A DNA stretch of 64,000 bases from Verrucomicrobiales bacterium (GCA_015075445.1 JABTUJ010000017.1:62001-126000); one strand, 5' to 3'. Shown: positions 27,269-36,212, counted from the stretch's first letter. Translations and numbers: made by a program. Notes: generated by a model not told the origin, from the sequence alone.

Positions 27269-27517
27269 TTACTCTCCCGCGATGGCGCGGTCCAGGGCCT
27301 CACTCGCCACCGGCCCCATCGTTTTCATGCCGGCTGCGCGGCGCCGGGCGGCGAAGTCTGGCACCGCGGTTGACTTGGCTTCCCCCGATTCCAACTTCAG
27401 CGCGTACGTCCTGCCGGCGCGGGAGCGGATGCGTACCGCGCCGAACCGGTCGCAAGTTTCCAGCACCTTGCCCAGATGTCGGTTCAGGTCGCGGACAGTG
27501 AATGTCGCCGTCTTCAT
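27269..27517 (-). CDS. Antitoxin of the PIN toxin (Phd/VapB-like)
   Basis: 82 residues from ATG 27517 (MKTATFTVRDLNRHLGKVLE), a short beta-helix DNA-binding start seen in Phd/YefM-like and VapB-like antitoxins, followed by a toxin-binding tail ending ALDRAIAGE. Upstream ATGs in the same frame are less likely because they precede the conserved start. The palindromic CATGTCGGACATCATGCCCGACAT at about 27516-27539 overlaps the start region and could be the autoregulatory operator. Confidence 0.8.
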   Translation of the reverse strand: MKTATFTVRDLNRHLGKVLETCDRFGAVRIRSRAGRTYALKLESGEAKSTAVPDFAARRRAAGMKTMGPVASEALDRAIAGE

Positions 27518-27724
27518 GTCGGACATCATGCCCGACATTTGGACAACGTCAATTCCCCCCACCGCGAACGTGAGGCGAATCGTCGGGAAAGCCTGCAAGC
27601 CGTCGGCCGCGGTGGTAGGCGATGTTCTGGACGCCGGCTCACCACCGCAACCTGGGCTTCGTCCTCCGCGAGTGGGAGTTGGTCATCGTCCGCCTCGGGC
27701 TGCGCGTGGGGTCAAGCCAGAGAT

Positions 27725-27988
27725 TGTCCTGTTTGGCATCACCTCCCACTTCCCATCTTCCTCTGGCGTTTGAACTGCTGCAGCCGCGCCGTTGTCCTCT
27801 GCCTGGTCCCCAGCTCCAGCCGCGCCGCGATCCACCCCAACGTCAGTGTCGTCTCCCCCCTGCAAGTAGAGGATCGGTCGCTGAATCCACTGGCCCTGCG
27901 GGCCGCGGACCTTCTCGACGATACGCCAATAGCAGTGATCCTTCCCGTTCTTGAACCGGTGATGCGCGTGCAAATATGGCTTGCCCAT
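27725..27988 (-). mobile_element. Chimeric transposase remnant: IS1634-like N-terminus joined to RAYT C-terminus
   Basis: ATG 27988 starts about 44 residues that read like the N-terminus of an IS1634-type transposase (YLHAHHRFKNGKDHCYWRI, VEKVRGPQG). Around 27860 the sequence switches frame into the C-terminal helix-turn-helix of a RAYT-like transposase (LTLGWIAARLELGTRQRTTA, then RLQQFKRQRKMGSG) and its conserved downstream end. Neither part is functional. The remaining 27518-27724 and 27989-28168 stretches show no gene I can support. Confidence 0.65.
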
Positions 27989-28168
27989 AGCACCAGCAGG
28001 CAGGGTACCAGTGCGGCGCGCTGGGGCGGAAGAGGGTAGGCTGCACCAAACGCAAATCGCGGGCCAGACCTTCGGATTTCCTAGGAAACTCGCACCCCAC
28101 CCTCCTCAAAATCCCCGAACTTCATCGCGAGTTGCGAAGGTCCGGTTAGACGCGCGGTTAGGACCGTG

Positions 28169-28825
28169 TCACCCTTTGCTCACTTGGTTCCGGCACCAGT
28201 AGAGTATTGCTGCAACGCCAAGGTAGATGATGATGCCCACTCCTGGGACCGCGATCACCGCGATGCCGACCAGCAACCAAATCGCAAATAGCATCTCGTA
28301 AACCTGCTCCTGTCCGTGGCGCGATCCGTCACGCCATGCTCGTCTGCGTTCCTCTCCCGTGAGCCCTCTCGCCCGTTCCTCAGCATCATTCCGGTGGTGG
28401 TCCTTCTCCGCCTGTCGTCTCCGCCGCTCGTCTGTCTGCCAGTCCGGAGTATCGCTTGCCAATCGTCGGCGTTCTTCTGGGTCGGGTTGAGGCTGCGATG
28501 CCCGCATGATCAGCCGTGCACGTTCCGCAGGGTCAGCCGGCAAGTCGTTCACGGATGGCGGCACCTGTAAGCCCGGTCCCGGCAGCGCCGGACCATCGGC
28601 TGCCCGTTGAATGTCAGGTCCCCTGGCGGTGGCATCTGAGCTGTCCACGATGCGATGCGCTTGGCTTGCGCTTCTGGGCTCCAGCGCTTCTGGGGCTCGC
28701 GGCTCGTCCACATCCCCCTCACGCTCCGTCACCGCAGGGTGCTGCCCCATCCGCCGCTTGGCCTCTTCGACGACGGCGGCAACCCGACGTTGCTGCTCCA
28801 AGTAGAGCTCCTGGACAGTCTTCAT
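28169..28825 (-). CDS. Charged cytoplasmic domain with C-terminal membrane hairpin
   Basis: 218 residues, unrecognised. The N-terminal two thirds is polar and coiled-coil-like (TVQELYLEQQRRVAAVVEEA, DERRRRQAEKDHHRNDAEER) and Pro-rich; the C-terminus has two close transmembrane segments (MLFAIWLLVGIAVIAVPGVG, IIIYLGVAAILYW). A tail-anchored topology is likely. It lies 31 bp after the TIR gene on the same strand, so the two may be cotranscribed, which hints at a membrane partner in a TIR-based system. That link is inference. Confidence 0.65.
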   Translation of the reverse strand: MKTVQELYLEQQRRVAAVVEEAKRRMGQHPAVTEREGDVDEPRAPEALEPRSASQAHRIVDSSDATARGPDIQRAADGPALPGPGLQVPPSVNDLPADPAERARLIMRASQPQPDPEERRRLASDTPDWQTDERRRRQAEKDHHRNDAEERARGLTGEERRRAWRDGSRHGQEQVYEMLFAIWLLVGIAVIAVPGVGIIIYLGVAAILYWCRNQVSKG

Positions 28826-28855
28826 CACGATTTGGCACCTCTAGCCGCGCTACGC

Positions 28856-30039
28856 CTACGCATCGTTGACTTTCAGGTCGCGGAGTAGGTGTCCGATAGC
28901 GTTCTGGTAGGCGTCGCGGTTCTTCCAGCCCGTGAAGTCGCCGATGTGGCGTTGGAGGCGCAGTTCGTAGGCCCACTGCTGCGTCGTCTCCTTCAAGGCA
29001 TCGTCAAGCTGGATGGGAGAGAGCACCGGTTGGCCCTGCTCCTTCTCCCTTTCCAACGCTTCTCTGACCTCATGTTCTACCCAGGCGCTCCTCAACGAAT
29101 CCGCTGAGAGCAGCAGCAGTAGCTTGTCGTGGAGCCGAATGGCCCGGTCAACTTCCGTGCTGAACTGATCCCCGATCTTCAGATCCTCGGGCGCGAACCA
29201 GCACCGCACACCTCGCGCCTGCAAATCTTTGTGCAGCCGCTTCGCGAGTTCCTGATCCTTCGACGAATAGCTGATGAAGACGGAGCAGAATGCAATGGCC
29301 TTGCCCGCGAGCGAAGCAACGTATTGCAGGAAGATGTCGGGCACACCGCAGCCGCGGAGGAAAACCTCGGGAATCCTGCCTCGGGACGCGCGGAGAGTAT
29401 CCAAACCGATGGTGGAGGGACCACGGTGCACAACCTTCTCCAGACCCACGCACGCACGCAGGTCCACGAGAGCGAAGATGGTCGCGTGAAGTTCCACCCC
29501 GGTGAGGTCCGCCCCCTGGAGATTGGTCCCCTGGTGAATGGCCAGTCCCAGCCTGGCCCCGGTGAGGTCGGCCCCGGTTAAGTTGACCCCGGAAAGACTG
29601 GCCCTGCCGAGGTCAGCCGTCATGAGCCTGGCCGCGCTGAGATTGGCCTTGCTGAGGTCGGCCATCGTAAGGGCGGCCTCCGTGAGGTTGGCCCGCTCAA
29701 AGTTGGACGCATGGAGGATGGCGTGCCCAAGCTCCCGGCCTCGGGAGGTCAGAGAATACTGGTTTGGCTGAGCTCGGCTTGATGAGGTTGGCCCAGTGAG
29801 GTTCGCCTCGTGAGGTCGGCCCCGACCAACCCCACTCGGCATAACTGCGCCCCCGTGAGGTCGGCTCCCAGGAGCATGGCCTCAGTGAGTTTGGCTCCGG
29901 TGAACTGCGCCCCCCTGAGGTCGGCATCCACGAGGACAGCCCTGCTGAGATCGGGAGTGCTCTCGGGATGCTCCTTTCGCCACTCGTTCCACGCTCTCAC
30001 TCCCTGCTTGAGGATCGCCACGTGTTCCGGTTTTGGCAT
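28856..30039 (-). pseudogene. Pentapeptide-repeat protein with C-terminal TIR domain, frameshifted
   Basis: From ATG 30039 the protein opens with the characteristic leader (PEHVAILKQGVRAWNEWRKE) and enters pentapeptide repeats (LVDADLRGAQFTGAKLTEAM). Between about 29830 and 29740 the repeats continue only by hopping frames at least three times, then run clean (NFERANLTEAALTMADLSKA). A helical linker leads to a TIR domain (SVFISYSSKDQELAKRLHKD, VRCWFAPEDLKIGDQF) with the catalytic Glu in AWVEHEVREAL. TIR enzymes cleave NAD+, and pentapeptide-TIR fusions have been tied to bacterial defence. Only the indel cluster argues against function, and it could be sequence error in a repetitive region. 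Confidence 0.8.
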
Positions 30040-30098
30040 ACGACGTATGCGGTCATGGTGTCTGCACGTTCTTCCGCAAGCAAACCAAATCCGTTCCG

Positions 30099-30281
30099 TC
30101 ATCGCCTCCTCGGACAAGGCAACGGCTTGGGCTGGCCGAGCCTCGCCTCGGGCAGGAACCGGGCGAGCCGTTCGAGCGCGGCCTTCCGGTGGGCCTCGGT
30201 GCCGCCCAGCAACTCGATCCGCCCGTCGAGGTGCTGCATCAGGCGGGCCTCGCCGAACGCCCCGAGCGAGAGCACAGGGTT
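30099..30281 (-). pseudogene. Fragment of an unrecognised protein
   Basis: A stop-to-stop frame without a start reads SLGAFGEARLMQHLDGRIEL and TEAHRKAALERLARFLPEAR. The composition looks coding rather than random and appears to be the C-terminal end of a small protein whose 5' part is gone. It sits between the TIR gene and the anchored protein upstream. No function assigned. Confidence 0.4.
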
Positions 30282-30289
30282 TCACGGAA

Positions 30290-31225
30290 TTACACCGGGC
30301 TGCGGGATGACAGCGGGCCTGGAACGGACGTGGATTGGCCCAACTGCTCGCAGACGCGATAGAGGAAGTCCAGAACCGCCTCGGGAAACTCGGTCGCGAG
30401 GAACACACGTTGATGTGCCATAAGACCCGCGAGTTCCCTGTAATGAGGACTGTTCTTGTCGCTCAGCATGCGCGTTAACTGTTCTACCCAAAGCGTCCAC
30501 GCCCTGTCGCCCTCGCTGAATGGCACATCCGGGGCCCCACGCAGCGGCCTATCCAGACCCAGCTTCTTCTTGAGTTGCAGAGCCGCCTGAATCGCAGGGA
30601 TGACGTAGGTGGAGCTTGGCGGAGCATCTGATGGTTCGATCTTCTCGGCCCTTAGCTCCGGTGGAAGCGCCCACGGGTTCTTGCGTTGATAGAATGAGAT
30701 GAGGTGCCATCGAAGATTCCCAAGGCCTCTCTCAGACGCCGTCACCTTCCGCCAGGTGGTTGTGCCGAAAGGGGACCGGTACTCCACCGTGACCGTCGCA
30801 GAGGCGACCTCTCGGTATCGGAAGCGATGGAGTGGCGCGAGCCAGGTCCCCTCGACTTCCGGCTTTAGCAGGATGAAGTTAAGATACTCGGGTTTCAATG
30901 TGCCTCGATAGACGAGTTGCAGGTCCCGTCGTGGCCCGTATCCGTTGGCTTCAAACTCCAAAAACACTGAACGGACGACGAGGTCAATCTTCGTCGAATT
31001 CTTGATGATGTAACCTACCTCCCAGTCACAGCTCTGCGAGTCTTGCGACTTCACGAACTGTTCGCTGGTCTCATTCACTGCTGACAGTTGACTGCGGATC
31101 GCTCCCCAGACTTGCAGGGCCCTAATCGCGTTGTACACGAGCACCAGAATGGCCCAGATAGCAGCAGCACCAACCCCAGCCGCCACCCCGGCGCCGATGT
31201 CCTGAAGGAGTTTCGTTAAGTTCAT
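30290..31225 (-). CDS. Membrane-anchored protein of unknown function
   Basis: 311 residues from ATG 31225. One N-terminal transmembrane helix (GVAAGVGAAAIWAILVLVYN) is followed by a beta-rich soluble part (SCDWEVGYIIKNSTKIDLVV, EYRSPFGTTTWRKVTASERG) and a helical C-terminus (HQRVFLATEFPEAVLDFLYR). It resembles an anchored immunity-like or accessory protein but no family is recognised. The longer frame up to 31375 is rejected because it would add Arg/His-rich sequence before the helix. It precedes the TIR gene on the same strand by about 250 bp. Confidence 0.65.
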   Translation of the reverse strand: MNLTKLLQDIGAGVAAGVGAAAIWAILVLVYNAIRALQVWGAIRSQLSAVNETSEQFVKSQDSQSCDWEVGYIIKNSTKIDLVVRSVFLEFEANGYGPRRDLQLVYRGTLKPEYLNFILLKPEVEGTWLAPLHRFRYREVASATVTVEYRSPFGTTTWRKVTASERGLGNLRWHLISFYQRKNPWALPPELRAEKIEPSDAPPSSTYVIPAIQAALQLKKKLGLDRPLRGAPDVPFSEGDRAWTLWVEQLTRMLSDKNSPHYRELAGLMAHQRVFLATEFPEAVLDFLYRVCEQLGQSTSVPGPLSSRSPV

Positions 31226-31334
31226 GAGTCCTAGCCGGCAGATCCCATGGCGATGGGCATCGGCGTGATGTTGCCGCTGCGTCGAGACCTCGGGCAAGTC
31301 CCGATACGGGACCGGGCATCCGCACCGCCGCGTA

Positions 31335-31634
31335 TCAACGAACCGCCGCTTCAACCGCTCCCAGACCGTCAGCACTGAGCAACTCGGCCTTGCGTAGCCG
31401 CCAGGCGCGGCTCAATTGGCGCTCGCCAACGCGGTCCCGCTTCGAGGCGTTCATCCGCTGGGGGATCAGTTCGAGGTTCGCGATCAGATTGCCGAGTTCC
31501 GGGACCACGGCGAGGGGCACGATGTGGTCAACGCTCAGTTGGTCGCCTGCGTAGGGCCAGGCTTCACCGTTGCCGCCTTCCCGCGGCGCATCTCGGCTCG
31601 TGGTTCGGCGTCGAGTGAGGGGGCAACCCATCAC
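31335..31634 (-). pseudogene. HNH-type endonuclease C-terminal fragment
   Basis: The 3' two thirds reads as an HNH/His-Me finger tail: YAGDQLSVDHIVPLAVVPEL, then NLIANLELIPQRMNASKRDR, with DH as the metal-binding pair and N-rich second half. The 5' end is replaced by sequence running into the RAYT-like repeat at about 31640, so no start belongs to it. This looks like a mobile-element junction that removed the N-terminus. Confidence 0.6.
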
Positions 31635-31644
31635 ATTGTCCTGT

Positions 31645-31985
31645 TTGCCATCACTTCCCGCTTCCCCGCTTCCTCCGGCGCTTGAATTCCTGCAGCCGCG
31701 TCGTTGTGCCCTGCCTGGTCCCTATCTTCCGCCGCGCCGCGATCCACCCCAACGCGAGCGTCGTCTCCCGCCGGCGGGGCCGAAGCCGCTCTCGCCTAGG
31801 CGTAGCCTCCGGCGCAGCCCGGGTCGGCACGGCGAACGCTTGTCTCAGACGCTCCGCCAACGCCAACTTCCTGCATCGCTCTTGCGCCGCGCTGCCATAC
31901 CTGTACCCGTCCATCCCTGCCGCCGAAGCTCCTCCGCGATGATCCGCTCTCGAATTCATGACGCCCTTCGGCCGTGTCCGCCCCA
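31645..31985 (-). mobile_element. RAYT-type transposase C-terminal remnant
   Basis: Reads, with one frameshift, as the end of a REP-associated tyrosine-transposase-like protein: ERIIAEELRRQGWTGTGMAA, ARRKSDAG, KLALAERLRQ, then TLALGWIAARRKIGTRQGTT and RLQEFKRRRKRGSGK. The C-terminal third and its downstream end match the remnants at 27.7 and 26.6 kb. The 31986-32160 stretch continues with a Leu/Asp-rich frame (ISPEWIRLDHLMGEG) that has no start, and near 32100-32120 an inverted copy of the conserved terminal motif (GACAATGTCATGGGTT). Confidence 0.7.
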
Positions 31986-32160
31986 ACTCCGCCTTCGCCC
32001 ATCAAGTGATCCAGGCGGATCCACTCCGGGGAGATCAAGTCGCAGTCGGTGGGGCCCGGGCAAACCTCGGGCGCGGTAGCCTCGCCTGACAAGAACAAGA
32101 CAATGTCATGGGTTGAGCCTCCCACCGTTCTCCAGGTTTGCTACCGCCCGAAGGGCGCCG

Positions 32161-32338
32161 GCCATCGTAGCCGTGGGCACCGCCCACGGACCAAGGACCC
32201 ACCGCAAATCCCACGCCCTGTAAGGGCACACCGATCCGTGTCGGCGGTCGGTGCGATCAGGATTCTGGGTTGCCATTGCAGGGCCTAGAAGGCGTTTGGG
32301 GATGCGGGTCCGCGGGCGGTGCCCGCGGCTACGATGGC
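32161..32338. repeat. Inverted repeat of about 30 bp, each arm itself a hairpin
   Basis: Left arm 32161-32190 contains CGTAGCCGTGGGCACCGCCC; right arm 32309-32338 is its imperfect reverse complement (GGGCGGTGCCCGCGGCTACG). Each arm folds on itself (GTGGGC/GCCCAC and GCGGGC/GCCCGC). About 118 bp of non-coding sequence lies between. This resembles a small non-autonomous palindromic element. Confidence 0.7.
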
Positions 32339-32469
32339 ATCCGGCCTTCGGCCGGGAGGTATCCGGCCTTCGGCCGGGAGGTATCCGGCCTTCGGCCGGG
32401 AGGCATCCGGCCTTCGGCCGGGAGGCATCCGGCCTTCGGCCGGGAGGTATCCGGCCTTCGGCCTGGAAC
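32338..32469. repeat. Six tandem copies of a 22-bp hairpin unit
   Basis: Unit YATCCGGCCTTCGGCCGGGAGG, six copies end to end, the last one degenerate. CCGGCC-TTC-GGCCGG in each unit is a perfect palindrome around a 3-nt centre. The block starts exactly where the preceding inverted repeat ends and lies about 150 bp from the 3' end of selD. It could stop transcripts from either side or simply be a slippage product. Confidence 0.9.
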
Positions 32470-32617
32470 ACCACGCACGTTACGCTGCCCCGCACGTGAG
32501 GCAATGAAACCGCGTCAGCGGGATACTCCAACGAAGCTGCGGCCCAGAGCGACCATGGGCTTGAAAGCGAACGAAGGACACGAGGCGCTGGCCGGCTTGC
32601 GGCCCGCCTCGCTAGAC

Positions 32618-34237
32618 TCAGGCTCCCATCGCCCCCGGCTTCCGCGCTGCCTCGAGGGATTCCTGGTAGAACATCTTCACCGGCGCGCCCCCCATCGCGA
32701 TGGCGCACCAGGCGGCCTCGTCGAGTTGGGCTGGCGTGAGGCCCATCGCCAGTGCCTTCTGATAATGCGCGGCGAAGCACGGCGCACAACGGCTCGCCAC
32801 GACGAGGCTGAACAGGATGAGTTCCTTCGTCCTGACGTCGAGCACCCCCGCACCCTGAACAGCGCGCATCAGGTCGCTGAACGCCGTCTGGGATCGGGCG
32901 GCGGAAGCGGGTGGAGAAGCGGTGGCGAAGGCGTCCGCACAGCAACCGGGTTGATGCGCGTCGGGGTTGGAGGTCGGTTCCATGGTGTGGGAGATCGTGG
33001 GGCGCTCCGTGGGTCGCGCCAACTCGGTCGAGGTGCGGCTGGTGGGCACGGCTGCAGGGGTTTCGCCCGCGCCCCCTGCTGTGACGATGATGCGTCCGCT
33101 CGAGCGGCCGGCCATGCGCCCAATCACGGAGACGTGACAGCCCCGATCTTCGAGACCGCGTTGGAGTCGCTCAAGGCGGTCTGGCGGAACGGCGATGAGC
33201 AGACCGCCCGAGGTTTGCGCGTCCAGGCCCAGGTTCACCCGCGCGGGATCCACGCCGGGTTGGATCTCGAGGTCCGCGCCCACGAATTCCCGGTTCCGTT
33301 CGAGCGCGCCGGGGATCACATCATTCCGGAGCGCCTCAATCACGCCGTCAAACGCCGGCAGCGCGTCGGCGGTTACGCTGGCGGTGAGGCCGTGTTGGCG
33401 AAGCATCCGGATCAAGTGACCAAAGAGACCGAAACCGGTGATGTCCGTGCACCCGGACGCGCCGGCCTCGCGCATGGCTTCGGCGGCGCCCCGGTTCAGC
33501 CGCGCCATGGACTCGGCCGCGGCCGCCAGCCCGGCCGGGTGCGGACGGCCCACTTGCTGGGCGAAGGTCAGAATTCCGGTGCCCAAAGGCTTGGTCAGCA
33601 CCAGGAGGTCGCCCACGCCGGGTTGATCCAAAGCCCGCGCGACCGCCGGATCGATCACCCCGGTGATGGCAAAGCCCAGTTTGATCTCCTCGTCCTTGAT
33701 GCTGTGGCCGCCGATGAGGGCAACCCCGGCCGCGGCCAGCGTCTCCATCGCCCCCGCCAGCATGCGATACATCACTTCGCCGTGCAGCGTTTCGGCCGGG
33801 AACGCCAGCAGGCTCAGGGCGGTGCGGGGTTCCCCGCCCATCGCGTAGACATCCGAAAGACAGTTCGCGGCGCAGATGCGGCCGAACAACGTCGGATCAT
33901 CCACACAGGGCGTGAAGACGTCCACCGTCTGGACCAGGCAAACGTCGTCGGCGAGGCGATAGACCGCCGCATCGTCCGCCGCCGCGAGGCCGGAGAGGAC
34001 CCGTGCGTCGTTCACTGGCGGCAGGCGGGAGAGAACCGCCTCGAGATCGGCAGGCGCAATCTTCGAAGCGCACCCGGCATTCCGCACGAGGTTCGTCAGG
34101 CGGAGGTTCGCCAGGTCCACCGGGTCAGGACGCTCGCCAGCGCACGGACACAGACCTTGCTCGCGGAAGACATCACAAGGGCAGGGCCGCCGGGGCTCAC
34201 AAATGATGTGCCCCAGGCGGAGGCAACGTACCATCAC
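32618..34237 (-). CDS. selD: Selenophosphate synthetase fused to an AhpD-like (CMD) domain
   Basis: SelD makes selenophosphate from selenide and ATP for Sec-tRNA synthesis. Catalytic loop NAGCASKI (Cys, Lys) starts the core; ATP-binding Asp residues are seen in LSGLAAADDAAV, VQTVDVFTPCVDDPTLFG and CADNCLSD-like sequence (AANCLSDVYAMGG), and the glycine-rich GGHSIKDEE is intact. The SelD part ends near residue 390. Without a stop the frame continues through a Pro/Thr linker and MEPTSNPDAH (ATG 32983) into a carboxymuconolactone-decarboxylase/AhpD-like domain with SRCAPCFAAHY, the redox CxxC plus His. An internal start at 32983 could also yield the AhpD part alone. The N-terminus overlaps selB by 41 nt and holds an unusual Cys-rich stretch (CEPRRPCPC, GLCPCAG). 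Confidence 0.9.
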   Translation of the reverse strand: MMVRCLRLGHIICEPRRPCPCDVFREQGLCPCAGERPDPVDLANLRLTNLVRNAGCASKIAPADLEAVLSRLPPVNDARVLSGLAAADDAAVYRLADDVCLVQTVDVFTPCVDDPTLFGRICAANCLSDVYAMGGEPRTALSLLAFPAETLHGEVMYRMLAGAMETLAAAGVALIGGHSIKDEEIKLGFAITGVIDPAVARALDQPGVGDLLVLTKPLGTGILTFAQQVGRPHPAGLAAAAESMARLNRGAAEAMREAGASGCTDITGFGLFGHLIRMLRQHGLTASVTADALPAFDGVIEALRNDVIPGALERNREFVGADLEIQPGVDPARVNLGLDAQTSGGLLIAVPPDRLERLQRGLEDRGCHVSVIGRMAGRSSGRIIVTAGGAGETPAAVPTSRTSTELARPTERPTISHTMEPTSNPDAHQPGCCADAFATASPPASAARSQTAFSDLMRAVQGAGVLDVRTKELILFSLVVASRCAPCFAAHYQKALAMGLTPAQLDEAAWCAIAMGGAPVKMFYQESLEAARKPGAMGA

Positions 34238-36212
34238 TTCCCGGCGTTTGGCGGGCTAACTTCATGGAGGCAAGCTGGCGCTTCGCTTCCGCGCCCGGGG
34301 TGCGATCATGACCGGAGCGGACGGTCACGCGCGACCGGTCCAGATGATCCAGGAGCGGAACCGCAAACTTGCGGCTGACCCCGAGCGCGTCGCGAAAGGC
34401 CATGGTGGTGAACGAAGCGGTGCGGCGGAACAGCGCCAGCGCGGCTTGCTTGCCGGCTTCGACGGCGTCGCGATGCATGACCACCCGTTCGTCCAACCGC
34501 ACCAGTTCACCTCGACCCAGCAGCAACTGCACGAGGCTGGCGGCACGGCTTGCCGGGATTCCGAGTCTCGCCCCGAGTTCGTCCAGGGTGGGCGGCGCCC
34601 AGCACGCCTGTCGGAAGCTTGCCGCGACCTGTTCGCTCATCGCCTGGTCAGGGTCGGAAACGCGCGGGCGCCAGCCGGGGCAGGCAAGCACCGTGCCGTT
34701 GTCCGTGAGTCGTCCGCTGGCGATAAGCGAGTCGAAGGCGAGGGCCAACAGTTCGGCGTTGCCGCCCACCGCCTTCGCCAGGGCGTCGCGTGCAACGCCC
34801 GCGTGCTGAGGTTGGGTCGCATGATACGACCGAACGACCTCCACCGACCTTGCCGCCAGTTCCTCGACCGCCGCCGGGTGCGCGAACGCGCCCCCGGCGA
34901 CCTCGACCAACCGGCACGTGGATCGGAGCTCGGCCACCAATCCGTCGGCCTCGTCCGGGCGCAGCAGACACCGCCGTGCGAGGTCGGTCCGCCGCAGCGG
35001 CGCAGGGCCTTCTCGCACCATCAACTCGGCCCATCTCGCCGCATCGTCGAGGGCTTCATGGCGGGCCCGCAGACGGGCCAGGGTCCAAGGCTTCTGCCGG
35101 CGAAGCCGGACGTTGCCCGTCCCGAGGACCCGTCCGCCCCCGATGGTGGTGAGGCCACGGTGACCGCCCGCAGCGACGTTGGCCCGCAAGACGAATCGTT
35201 CTCCGGGCGCCAGCGCGAGCGGTTCGACGAGGCGCAATTGCGCCCACACCCGCGCCCCGGGGTCCAGGTGCCGGGTCTCGAGCAAGGCCAACCGCGCCAG
35301 GACCGACGCCGTGCCGACATGAAGCTGAAGCTCGGTCCCATCCTTGATCGGCGACGGCAGCGTCTCGAGCGCGCGGATCTCCGCCTCGAGCAAGGACCCG
35401 GGCTCGAAGGCGTCCCCGGCGCACAACGCCATGCCGCGTCGCACCGCGTCGTGGTCAAGCTCCGGCACGTTGAGCGCCACACACTCGCCGGCGCGGCCCT
35501 CGGTGGCGTCCTCTCCATAGACCTGCAGGCGGCGGACGCGAGCGCTCTGGCCAGTCGGCAGCAGCGTCAGGGCATCCCCCGGGCGCACCCGTCCATGCGT
35601 CGGAATCCCGGTGACGACCGTGCCGGCACCGCGGATCGTGAAGACATCCTCGACCCAAACGCGGAACCACCCACGGCACGGACGGCTCTCGCACGCGGCT
35701 ACGACCTCGTTCAGGGTCTCGTAGAATTCGCCGTATCCTTCGCCGGTGAGATTCGACAGGGGGCAGATCGGGGCGTCGGCCAGGAAGGTGTTGGCCAGCA
35801 GGCGGCGCAGTTCCTGAACCACAAGCTGGCGGCGGCTCTCCTCGACGAGATCCACCTTCGTGAGCGCCACCAGGCCGTGTCGCAGTCCCATGAGGGTGAG
35901 GATGTGCAGGTGCTCGCGCGTCTGGGGCATGATCCCGTCATCGGCGGCGACGACGAGGATCACGACATCAATCCCGTGGGCGCCCGCCACCATGTTGCGG
36001 ATGAAATCGACGTGCCCCGGCACATCCACGATGCCCACGACGCGCCGGTCCGACAGGCGGCAGGGCGCGAAGCCGAGATCAATCGTCAGGCCACGCTCCT
36101 TCTCCTCAGTGAGGGTGTCGGTGTCGCAGCCCGTGAGCAGCTTGACCAGGGCGGTCTTGCCGTGATCCACGTGCCCGGCGGTGCCGAGCATGATGTTCTT
36201 CCGAGCGGTCAT
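34197..36212 (-). CDS. selB: Selenocysteine-specific elongation factor
   Basis: SelB is the GTPase that carries Sec-tRNA to UGA codons marked by a SECIS hairpin. GTPase motifs: G1 GTAGHVDHGKTALVKLLTG, G3 DVPGHVDF, G4 TKVD. Elongation-factor beta barrels follow, and the C-terminal 250 residues are the winged-helix repeats that bind SECIS RNA (LDELGARLGIPASRAASLVQ, FRDALGVSRKFAVPLLDHLD). 671 residues is normal. The start at 36212 overlaps the selA stop by 4 nt (ATGA). Complete and apparently intact, so UGA recoding should operate in this organism. Confidence 0.97.
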   Translation of the reverse strand: MTARKNIMLGTAGHVDHGKTALVKLLTGCDTDTLTEEKERGLTIDLGFAPCRLSDRRVVGIVDVPGHVDFIRNMVAGAHGIDVVILVVAADDGIMPQTREHLHILTLMGLRHGLVALTKVDLVEESRRQLVVQELRRLLANTFLADAPICPLSNLTGEGYGEFYETLNEVVAACESRPCRGWFRVWVEDVFTIRGAGTVVTGIPTHGRVRPGDALTLLPTGQSARVRRLQVYGEDATEGRAGECVALNVPELDHDAVRRGMALCAGDAFEPGSLLEAEIRALETLPSPIKDGTELQLHVGTASVLARLALLETRHLDPGARVWAQLRLVEPLALAPGERFVLRANVAAGGHRGLTTIGGGRVLGTGNVRLRRQKPWTLARLRARHEALDDAARWAELMVREGPAPLRRTDLARRCLLRPDEADGLVAELRSTCRLVEVAGGAFAHPAAVEELAARSVEVVRSYHATQPQHAGVARDALAKAVGGNAELLALAFDSLIASGRLTDNGTVLACPGWRPRVSDPDQAMSEQVAASFRQACWAPPTLDELGARLGIPASRAASLVQLLLGRGELVRLDERVVMHRDAVEAGKQAALALFRRTASFTTMAFRDALGVSRKFAVPLLDHLDRSRVTVRSGHDRTPGAEAKRQLASMKLARQTPGSDGTLPPPGAHHL

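Noticed and set aside
32338..32469. CRISPR array
   Set aside because: Six 22-bp units directly abut one another, leaving no spacers; they are simple tandem hairpins.
34197..34237. Selenocysteine in SelD
   Set aside because: The catalytic position reads Cys (NAGCASKI), so this SelD does not need Sec.
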